A model generated the notes under the pieces. The model did not search any database. It was not told the origin of the DNA and saw nothing but the letters and a program-made list of their open reading frames with translations. A program made the translations under genes and the position numbers. From Actinomycetes bacterium (GTDB lineage: Bacteria; Actinomycetota; Acidimicrobiia; Acidimicrobiales; RAAP-2): 15,121 bases of DNA. Every line of letters starts with the position of its first letter. The stretch's first letter is position 1. Shown in pieces: positions 1 through 5,462 of this stretch. The stretch spans positions 1-15,121 of the forward strand of contig JAJYWG010000032.1 of the NCBI GenBank assembly GCA_021791615.1, in the 5' to 3' direction.

Positions 1-176
1 GCACCTACGCGCACTTCCTCGAGGCGGCCGACCGGGAAGCGGCAAACGCGATGGGAGAGCTCGCTACGGGGTTCGGTCCGGTCATCGGTGGCCCGACGTC
101 ATCCACGTTGCCGACGGTCGAGGTGCCGCGGGCGACGACGGCGACCGAGGGCGCTGCATCGCCGATCCGGGAGTGA
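1..176 (+). CDS. Tyrosine recombinase (phage-type integrase), C-terminal fragment
   Basis: The gene runs in from beyond the left edge; only about the last 57 residues are here, and the first whole codon is at position 3. The visible protein begins TYAHFLEAADREAANAMGEL, the usual end of a tyrosine recombinase catalytic domain. The tyrosine encoded at 6-8 sits in the T-Y-x-H context of the nucleophile that attacks DNA during site-specific recombination. About 37 further residues, rich in Thr, Pro and Ala, extend past the conserved domain and look unstructured. Such enzymes integrate and excise mobile elements, which fits the relaxase and cargo genes to the right. The R-H-R residues and the DNA-binding N-terminus lie outside the window, so family and integrity cannot be judged. 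Confidence rests on a short but characteristic motif. Confidence 0.75.
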   Translation, partial: TYAHFLEAADREAANAMGELATGFGPVIGGPTSSTLPTVEVPRATTATEGAASPIRE

Positions 177-329
177 CGGCGCTTCCCGTTTCGGCGGGCC
201 GCTCCCGTCGCCAGCGGATGAGCGTGCGTCTGAACGAACGGGCCCCGCGAGACCCTGGCCGTCACCCCGCGGCAGCGGTGCCACCTCGGGTGACGACCGG
301 CAGGGATCCCACTCCAGGCCGAGGCGCCA

Positions 330-620
330 ATGGTCGATGATGCTCAGATGGGCCGGCGACCACGAGGGCGACGAACGGCCGGTGGCGGTTCGGGCCTCTT
401 CGAGTTCCGCATCCTCCTGTGGCTGGTCGTTGCTGCCTGTCTCCCGTTCACCGGTAGCGCCACCGTGTACCGGCACGTGTTCGGGCTCAGTTGGCCGGTG
501 GCGGTGCCGCTCGGCATCGCCACGGGGGGCGCCTTCTACGTGGCCGTCATCTTCGGGTTGCGGAGGCTCAGGCGCCCGACGAAGGGGTCCATGTCCGCCC
601 CGGCTTCGCTCCGAGAGTAG
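330..620 (+). CDS. Small two-helix membrane protein, function unknown
   Basis: This 96-residue protein has a basic N-terminus (residues 8-17, several Arg) followed by two hydrophobic segments, about residues 26-43 and 55-77. A short Arg-rich turn (78-83) and a polar tail come after them. By the positive-inside rule both ends are probably cytoplasmic. The ATG at 330 is preceded by GAGG at 321-324 with good spacing. A second ATG at residue 7 is possible but has no clear ribosome site. I do not recognise a family. It lies 153 bases downstream of the integrase on the same strand, so it may be cargo or an element-encoded membrane factor. Two other frames are also open here, but neither gives a protein with ordered hydrophobic segments. 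Confidence 0.55.
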   Translation: MVDDAQMGRRPRGRRTAGGGSGLFEFRILLWLVVAACLPFTGSATVYRHVFGLSWPVAVPLGIATGGAFYVAVIFGLRRLRRPTKGSMSAPASLRE

Positions 621-887
621 GTGCGGACCGCCCCATCCCCTGCCTCAGCCGTGGTGGGGAGGGGTGGGTCGCAAAGAGGCGCTGGCGGTATCAGATGGCG
701 TGGAGAAGCTGTCGATTCTCGGGGCGCCCGATCGGCCCCAGGTAGGTGCTCGCCCCCCTCACCCCGTGCCCGTCAGCGAAGCCAGTGACGGCCCACGGAC
801 GAGCTGCGTTCCGGAGGCATCCACGGTCGTCGTGGGCCCGGCGGACGACGAGCCACCGGCGTGACGCGCGAGAGCTGCCGGTGACCC
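621..887. other. Intergenic stretch, no convincing gene
   Basis: This stretch lies between the converging membrane-protein and restriction-endonuclease genes. Long open frames cross it, but their products are Arg/Pro/Gly-rich in the way antisense and shifted frames of GC-rich DNA usually are. A short inverted repeat is visible (GTCGTC at 826-831 and GACGAC at 844-849, with a GC-rich loop). It could help terminate transcription from either side, but no T run follows, so I do not call it a terminator. Confidence 0.4.
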
Positions 888-1604
888 TCAGTCCGATCCC
901 AACATGGCCAAGATCGAGCTGACCCGGGCCTGGATCGCAGCGGCAAACGCTGTGAACGTCATCGTGCGGTCGGGGTACCCCACGAGGTCACCGTCGCGCC
1001 AGGTGGTGGCCAAGCAGACTGCATCCACGTCGCCCTCGAGTCGCAGCCTCTGGAGCGCGACCCGGTACCGATCGATGTAGCTCGCATCGGCGAAGATGTC
1101 GTCTGCCGGGTAGGGCAGCTTGGGGAGCGGGCGGGGTTCGGTAGATACTGGATCCGCTTCCAGCAGCATCAGGTAGCCGAACCACGGTGGGATCTCGCCG
1201 AAGCGACCCTCGCGAGCCGCTCGGCGAAGGTCGAGGCTCTGCCCGACCATCTCCTCGATTCGGTTGTTGCAGTTGTTCCCGAACGAGCCCACCTGCGACT
1301 TCAGCTCGATGATGGCGGCGATCGCCCCCCGGTAGGTGACGACGACATCCCAGTTCTTCGAGAGGCGGTAGTAGCCGGGGAGGACCCGGTAGTTCCCGAC
1401 CGGTGGGATGCCGGCGTCGGTGAACACGTCGGCGATCAGCACCGCCACGCCATCGAGGTGCTTGCCGCCGGTGACCGCTCCCCGAGTCCCCGCATCCAGT
1501 TTCCCCTTCAGGCGTTGCTGCTCGGCCTGATCGCCGCGAACGGCCCAGAAATTGTGTACGGCCTCCCGGAATCGCTCCTCGTATGCAGGAAGGTCAGGAG
1601 GCAC
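888..1604 (-). CDS. Type II restriction endonuclease, XhoI/PaeR7I family
   Basis: The enzyme probably cuts double-stranded DNA at CTCGAG or a related site. From the GTG at 1604 the protein has 238 residues, close to the size I recall for PaeR7I. A PD-(D/E)XK core is visible: D86 in NWDVVV, then E100 and K102 in IIELKSQ. It is followed by the family-typical GSFGNNCNNRIEEMVGQSLD (106-125), very like the PaeR7I stretch after its ELK/EFK motif. The frame is open as far as 1709, but the extra N-terminus is Arg/Pro/Ser-rich and antisense-like. The GTG at 1604 gives an 11-base overlap with the methyltransferase stop, typical of translational coupling so that the methylase is made first. No control (C) protein gene is seen. 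The specificity is inferred from the family, not read from the sequence. Confidence 0.88.
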   Translation of the reverse strand: MPPDLPAYEERFREAVHNFWAVRGDQAEQQRLKGKLDAGTRGAVTGGKHLDGVAVLIADVFTDAGIPPVGNYRVLPGYYRLSKNWDVVVTYRGAIAAIIELKSQVGSFGNNCNNRIEEMVGQSLDLRRAAREGRFGEIPPWFGYLMLLEADPVSTEPRPLPKLPYPADDIFADASYIDRYRVALQRLRLEGDVDAVCLATTWRDGDLVGYPDRTMTFTAFAAAIQARVSSILAMLGSD

Positions 1605-3285
1605 GCAGAACGTCTCGGTACTCGTCCACGCCGTAGATCCTGATCGCGATCTCGGTGGCGGCGTCGGCGTCACGGGCCGAGAACGCGGCCGCGAGCGCAG
1701 CCCGGTCATCGGCAGAGATGTCGTCAGGCCTCGGCACCCGGATCCGCCGAAGGTACTGCGCCTGGAACCGCAGCGTTCCCCCGCGCATCTTGACGCAGTA
1801 GGCGCTGACGAAGGCCTCGGCGACCCGGGACATCAGGAGGCCGCCGAGCACCTCGAGATCCCACTTCTCCGAGGTGATCCAGTAGAGGTTGTGGTGAGGG
1901 TAGAGGGTTCCCGAGTCCAGCACCGGGTGGATCGTCATCTTCATGTCGGGGAAGAGCAGCTTGGGCGTGCCCGTCAGGGGCGACGACACCTTGTCGATCG
2001 TCCGGTACCAGTTCGCCGCCGAACGCTTGGCGACGTGCCGCCTCCCCAGCTCCGCGCCGTGGAGCTCCAGGTACTGGCGGAGGCGCGGATACGTCGCCAG
2101 ATCGACAAGGGAGCCGTCTGCCTCCCACGGGTTGACGAGGAAGTGCCCCGACCACCGCAAGGTGCCGCTGGCGCCGTCGGCGGACACCGCCAAGGGCAGT
2201 AGGCGTTCGTGTTCTACCAGGTCAGGATCCTTCGTCACGAAGAGCCGATCGTTCCCGGTGGCGATCCCGATGCCGACCTTCGTCCCCGTTCCAGGGTCCT
2301 CGATGGGCGCGAACCGGGCGTTCAGGCTCTCCACCATCTCGATGGTCTTCGGATCGCCGCCGGGCCAGCTCTCCCCGCCTGCGAACCAGTGCCCCAGGCG
2401 CGTTCCCTCAAAGCTCGCCGCTTCTATGTGGTGCCGATTGCCGAGCGCCCACGTGACAAGCTTTCTTCCGTCGTCCTCGGCGAAATCTGCAGTCGCATCG
2501 GCGATGGCGACGTCCGCCTGGGCGCCACGACGGATGACCGTGATGGCCGGGTAGGCGGACACCGGCGTTTCGAACGCGTCGACATCGTGCATCGTGATCA
2601 GGGCCTGCATGGCATAGCCGCCGGAGATCAGTGATCTGAGCTCTCGGCCGTACTGGTTGCGCATCCAACGGTCGGCGCAGATGAACGTCAGTACGCCGCC
2701 CGGCCGCAGCGATCGGAGCCCCGCCTCGAAGAAGCCCACGTAGACGTCCGCCCTCCCCGTCATCGTCGGCCACGAGCTTCTGTAGGCCTGGTAGAGGTCG
2801 TTCGGGACATCCTCCGGACGGATGTAGGGCGGGTTCCCGATCACGAAGTCTGCTCCGTCCGTGATCCCCTCATCGACGAGGGTCAAGCGGGGTGGCCCCT
2901 CCAAGAGGTAGTCCGCGTGCATGACCCACGTTCGGGCGAGCGAACTCGCATCCCTCGGCGTCCAGCCCCCGTCGACGAGGGTGTCATGGACGACCCGCCG
3001 CGATTGGTTGACGTTGTCCAGGTCAAGATCGAGGGCGACGAGTGCCTGGCGTGCGTCCGTGATCGGACGACCGTGTGACCGACATGAGTTGCTCAGACGC
3101 TCCACCATCGGACGAAGGAAAGCCCCCGCGCCACATGCCGGCTCGACGGCTCGCATCGAGGCGAGATCGACGTCCACCGTGTATCCGGCCAGGTCGAGCA
3201 TCATCTCGACGATCCAGCGGCGGGTGAAGACCTCCCCGGCCGGACGCTCCGGGTCGATTCGGGAAGTCGGTTCGACGAGGCTCAC
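1594..3285 (-). CDS. N6-adenine DNA methyltransferase of the XhoI/PaeR7I-type system
   Basis: This 563-residue enzyme transfers a methyl group from S-adenosylmethionine to adenine in the recognition site, protecting host DNA from the partner nuclease. The AdoMet-binding motif I is EPACGAGAF (48-56) and the catalytic motif IV is GNPPY (N151-P-P-Y154). Motif I preceding motif IV, with a long C-terminal target-recognition part (about 280-560), is the gamma arrangement. The start is GTG at 3285. A TACGCT -10-like hexamer ends six bases upstream, so the message may be leaderless; there is no ribosome site. The stop overlaps the start of the endonuclease gene, making a two-gene operon on the minus strand. 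At least nine CTCGAG sites are visible in this window, so an active partner nuclease of that specificity would require this enzyme to work. Confidence 0.9.
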   Translation of the reverse strand: MSLVEPTSRIDPERPAGEVFTRRWIVEMMLDLAGYTVDVDLASMRAVEPACGAGAFLRPMVERLSNSCRSHGRPITDARQALVALDLDLDNVNQSRRVVHDTLVDGGWTPRDASSLARTWVMHADYLLEGPPRLTLVDEGITDGADFVIGNPPYIRPEDVPNDLYQAYRSSWPTMTGRADVYVGFFEAGLRSLRPGGVLTFICADRWMRNQYGRELRSLISGGYAMQALITMHDVDAFETPVSAYPAITVIRRGAQADVAIADATADFAEDDGRKLVTWALGNRHHIEAASFEGTRLGHWFAGGESWPGGDPKTIEMVESLNARFAPIEDPGTGTKVGIGIATGNDRLFVTKDPDLVEHERLLPLAVSADGASGTLRWSGHFLVNPWEADGSLVDLATYPRLRQYLELHGAELGRRHVAKRSAANWYRTIDKVSSPLTGTPKLLFPDMKMTIHPVLDSGTLYPHHNLYWITSEKWDLEVLGGLLMSRVAEAFVSAYCVKMRGGTLRFQAQYLRRIRVPRPDDISADDRAALAAAFSARDADAATEIAIRIYGVDEYRDVLRAS

Positions 3286-3291
3286 GGTCCG

Positions 3292-3297
3292 AGCGTA
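3292..3297 (-). promoter_or_regulatory. Possible -10 element for the methyltransferase (leaderless)
   Basis: Read on the minus strand, TACGCT fits the actinobacterial TANNNT -10 pattern. It ends six bases before the GTG start, so the transcript could begin at or very near the start codon. No good -35 is visible. The absence of a ribosome site supports leaderless translation. One hexamer is weak evidence. Confidence 0.35.
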
Positions 3298-3366
3298 GAC
3301 GGGGGGTATGCCGGCAGCGGCGGACGTCCCACCATCAGGAGTACGCGCCCAGTTCGACCTGGGGCT

Positions 3367-3906
3367 TCATCCCACCCGGCACGTAGCCCGGCGCCGCCGA
3401 GCCTCTGCCAGGAGGTTTGCAACCTCGCCGAGGCGATCGTGCCAGCACGATTCGACGAGGGATCGGTTCAGGACCGAGGCCGCAGGAGCCAGTCGGGCGA
3501 CCAGCTCGTTCCCCAACGTCACTCCGTAACTGGCCGCCCAGAATTCGATGATCGGCGCCAGGATCGGACAGGCCGTCGGCCGCGACGAGAGGCTCGTGGT
3601 GATCGCGGCCGGCCTGGGGGTCACGAAGCCACCTTGGACGTCGTGGCCCTGCCCCGTGTTCATGGCGATGAGACTTCGCACGGTATCGACGGTCAGGCGG
3701 TGCCCGCCGCGGGCCCCTCGCACCGATCTGGCCGGTCCGACGGGGCGCAGCCACCCGTCCCGGACGCGATCCGAATCGGCAAATTGGCCCGCGGCATATG
3801 CAGCGAGCCAGAGGCCGAACATGACGTCCTGGGAGCCGTTCGTCCCGACGCGCACGGCACCGATGCGCTGGCCATCGGGGTCCACCGCCACAATCTCGTA
3901 GCCCAT
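3367..3906 (-). CDS. Hypothetical protein upstream of the restriction-modification operon
   Basis: From the ATG at 3906 this is a 179-residue protein; a GTG two codons earlier (3912) is an alternative. I do not recognise a family. The N-terminus (MGYEIVAVDPDGQRIGAVRV) alternates hydrophobic and polar residues like a beta-sheet start. A helical stretch rich in Ala, Phe and Trp follows (about 28-42). The C-terminus is helical and ends Arg-rich. No signal peptide or membrane segment is clear. It is on the same strand as the methyltransferase, 81 bases upstream, so it could be co-transcribed or merely adjacent. The opposite strand is also open here, but its product is Arg/His/Gly-rich and looks like a shadow. 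Reality of the gene is likely but unproven; I assign no function. Confidence 0.5.
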   Translation of the reverse strand: MGYEIVAVDPDGQRIGAVRVGTNGSQDVMFGLWLAAYAAGQFADSDRVRDGWLRPVGPARSVRGARGGHRLTVDTVRSLIAMNTGQGHDVQGGFVTPRPAAITTSLSSRPTACPILAPIIEFWAASYGVTLGNELVARLAPAASVLNRSLVESCWHDRLGEVANLLAEARRRRATCRVG

Positions 3907-4151
3907 CTGCACGCTCTCGCTTCGATGTCGGTTTCGCTCGCGGTCACCCTATGCACCGGTTGCGACGTGAAGATCCACCGCAAGGCCGGCCGGCCGGATA
4001 CTCGTTGACGGTCGGATGGCAACACAGGTCCCGGAGGGGACGACGAGGAGGAGTCACACACTTGCACTGAGGTGCGCCGCCCACCGCCCGTCGTGTCGAT
4101 TGCGTGAGCGGACCCCGTTTGTTCCTCACGAAGCCAGGTCAGGCGATCGCC

Positions 4152-4157
4152 TACGAT
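4152..4157 (+). promoter_or_regulatory. Possible -10 element for the DUF429 gene (leaderless)
   Basis: TACGAT matches the TANNNT -10 consensus and ends nine bases before the ATG at 4167. No Shine-Dalgarno sequence lies between them. This agrees with a leaderless message and with choosing the ATG at 4167 over an earlier in-frame start at 4104. No clear -35 hexamer is seen at the right spacing. Confidence 0.35.
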
Positions 4158-4166
4158 CATCCAGCG

Positions 4167-4910
4167 ATGAGGACGGTAGGCGTCGATCTTGCCTCCCAGC
4201 CGGCCAAGACGGCGCTCTGCGAGGTTTCCTGGGAGACGCAGCCCGCTTCGGTGGCTGAACTGATCCTCGGAGTCGACGACGCCACCATCGGCAAGAGGAT
4301 CGTGTCGGCCGACAAGCTGGGAATCGACGTACCGCTCGGCTGGCCACTCGCCTTCGTCGAGGCGGTCTCGCAGCATTCCGAGGATGGCTCGTGGCCGTCG
4401 GCCTACGACCACGAGGACACCACCGCTGTCCGCTTTCGCCGCACCGACCTCTGGCTGCAGAAGGAGCTCGGGCTGCACCTGCCCCTCTCGGTGTCAACCG
4501 ACCGGATCGCCCTTCCCGCTATGCGGGCCGCGGCTCTGCTCTCCGGCCTGCCGAGCCACGTGGCGCTGGACGGCTCCGGGGTGGTGGTGGAGGTCTACCC
4601 GGCCGCCGCGCTCCGCCGGTGGGGCTTCCCATCTCAGAACTACAAGGGAAAGGACCACGAAGCAGGGCGACGGGAGCTGGTCGAGCGCTTCATTGAGACG
4701 GCGGCGTGGCTGTCCATCGGCAGTGACGAACTGGAGCTCTGCCGAAGGAGTGACGACGCCTTCGATGCGCTTGTCGCCGCGCTTGTCGCCCGTGCGGCAG
4801 CGGTCGGGCTCGTGGAGCCGATTCCTCCGGATGGGCAGGATGCCGCTCTCCGTGAGGGGTGGATCGCCGTTCCATGCATCGGTTCACTGGCCAAACTGAC
4901 GCACGAATAG
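4167..4910 (+). CDS. DUF429 family protein, predicted RNase H-like fold nuclease
   Basis: The protein has 247 residues from the ATG at 4167. The start was chosen because family members open directly on the first beta-strand, here MRTVGVDLA. Family landmarks in order: GVDLA (5-9, D7), IDVPLGWP (53-60, D54), RRTD (91-94), VEVYPAAAL (141-149, E142) and SDDAFDALVAA (195-205, D196, D197, D200). The spaced acidic residues match the two-metal active-site plan of the RNase H-like fold, so nuclease activity is predicted. No biochemical function is established for the family as far as I know. It is transcribed away from the restriction-modification block, and a 270-base repeat-rich gap separates it from the mobilization genes. 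It may be cargo of the element. Length is normal and no damage is seen. Confidence 0.8.
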   Translation: MRTVGVDLASQPAKTALCEVSWETQPASVAELILGVDDATIGKRIVSADKLGIDVPLGWPLAFVEAVSQHSEDGSWPSAYDHEDTTAVRFRRTDLWLQKELGLHLPLSVSTDRIALPAMRAAALLSGLPSHVALDGSGVVVEVYPAAALRRWGFPSQNYKGKDHEAGRRELVERFIETAAWLSIGSDELELCRRSDDAFDALVAALVARAAAVGLVEPIPPDGQDAALREGWIAVPCIGSLAKLTHE

Positions 4911-4976
4911 ACGACGGTCTCCAACCAGGCCGCGAGTTCACCCCCAGCCCAACGGCGGGCCGACAGACGGCATCCA

Positions 4977-4997
4977 GGCCGGCCCGTCGGGCCGGCC
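4977..4997. repeat. Perfect 9-bp inverted repeat
   Basis: The arms GGCCGGCCC (4977-4985) and GGGCCGGCC (4989-4997) are exact complements around a 3-base loop. It lies 67 bases past the DUF429 stop, so it could be a GC-rich hairpin terminator for that gene, but no T run follows. It could also be part of the repeat-rich leader of the mobilization operon. Confidence 0.6.
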
Positions 4998-5030
4998 GTC
5001 CCCATGGTGTCCTCCCCACCGGCCCGGGCC

Positions 5031-5079
5031 GTCAAGGTCGGCGGCCCAGTGCTTCCGGAGCCGGCTCCCCGACCTTGAC
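5031..5079. repeat. 11-bp inverted repeat enclosing a 12-bp palindrome
   Basis: The arms GTCAAGGTCGG (5031-5041) and CCGACCTTGAC (5069-5079) are perfect reverse complements 27 bases apart. The spacer holds a second perfect palindrome, GGAGCCGGCTCC (5057-5068), abutting the right arm. The array lies about 100 bases before the excisionase-like gene and about 385 before the relaxase gene, in non-coding DNA. Nested symmetry of this kind is expected of a relaxase recognition site or a repressor operator. The assignment is inferred from position. Confidence 0.65.
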
Positions 5080-5127
5080 CGCCCTCGCTGCGCCGGCCCG
5101 AGCGTGAGAAACCTCGAATTTCCTGGT

Positions 5128-5163
5128 GTGGACCTTCGCGTGGACCTTCTCGTGGACGTCCAC
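5128..5163. repeat. Three tandem 12-bp direct repeats (iteron-like)
   Basis: Three contiguous units are GTGGACCTTCGC, GTGGACCTTCTC and GTGGACGTCCAC. Units one and two differ at one base. Unit three keeps GTGGAC but ends so as to be a perfect 12-bp palindrome. The array stops 17 bases before the ATG of the helix-turn-helix gene and has no stop-free gene of its own. A 12-base period places successive units on slowly rotating faces of the helix, as in protein-binding arrays. It is probably an operator for the adjacent gene or part of oriT. Confidence 0.7.
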
Positions 5164-5180
5164 AGCGCATCGTCGCCCCT

Positions 5181-5456
5181 ATGACCAACGCCCCATACCC
5201 CACCACCGCATCCCCGGCCGCCGTTCCCGTCACGCTCTCACTGGCGATCGACGATCGGCTGGTCCTCACCGTGGCCGAGGCCGGCGAGCTGCTCGGCATC
5301 TCCCGGGCCTTCGCCTACGAGCTGGTCGCCCGTGGCGAGTTGCCCGTGGTCCGCCTGGGCCGTCGCCGGCTGGTCCCGAAGATCGCCCTGCTGGCCCTGG
5401 TGGGTCTCGACCCCGTCGCTCCCACCGGCGCGAGCGACCCCGCTGACGCCGCCTGA
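5181..5456 (+). CDS. Excisionase-like helix-turn-helix DNA-binding protein
   Basis: This 91-residue protein carries a MerR/excisionase-type (HTH_17) winged helix-turn-helix at about residues 29-70: LTVAEAGELLGISRAFAYEL, then a wing VVRLGRRRLVPK. Such proteins bind short repeats and act as excisionases, plasmid or relaxosome accessory factors, or repressors. The N-terminal 25 residues and the Ala/Asp/Pro-rich tail look flexible. The ATG at 5181 has no ribosome site; three 12-bp direct repeats end 17 bases upstream and are the natural candidate binding site. Its stop is six bases before the relaxase start, so the two are surely co-transcribed. That arrangement favours a relaxosome or autoregulatory role. 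A role as partner of the distant integrase cannot be excluded. Confidence 0.82.
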   Translation: MTNAPYPTTASPAAVPVTLSLAIDDRLVLTVAEAGELLGISRAFAYELVARGELPVVRLGRRRLVPKIALLALVGLDPVAPTGASDPADAA

Positions 5457-5462
5457 TCGTCC

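Larger units (their letters stand above)
4977..5163 (+). other. Candidate oriT / control region of the mobilization operon
   Basis: This non-coding stretch between DUF429 and the relaxase operon packs a 9-bp hairpin, an 11-bp inverted repeat around a palindrome, and three 12-bp direct repeats. MobF relaxases generally act on an oriT near their own gene, made of inverted repeats beside a nick site plus accessory binding repeats. Position and architecture fit that plan. I cannot identify a nick site by sequence. A purely regulatory role, with autoregulation by the downstream DNA-binding protein, is an equal alternative. Confidence 0.4.

Noticed and set aside
88..864. Long plus-strand open frame of 258 codons over the left end
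   Set aside because: The product is Arg/Pro/Ser-rich without domain signs and overlaps both the integrase end and the small membrane protein in other frames; typical of GC-rich shadow frames.
1605..1709. N-terminal extension of the restriction endonuclease up to 1709
   Set aside because: The extra 35 residues are Arg/Pro/Ser/Thr-rich and lie wholly inside the methyltransferase gene; the GTG at 1604 gives the family's usual length and opening.
3439..4008. Plus-strand frame of 189 codons opposite the hypothetical gene
   Set aside because: Composition (Arg, His, Gly, Asp) is that of an antisense frame, and it runs over the probable divergent promoter region; the minus-strand product looks more protein-like.
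4977..4997. Intrinsic terminator after the DUF429 gene
   Set aside because: The hairpin is strong but no T run follows on either strand, so it is listed as a repeat only.
5128..5163. CRISPR array
   Set aside because: The units are only 12 bp, contiguous and without spacers, and no cas genes are present.
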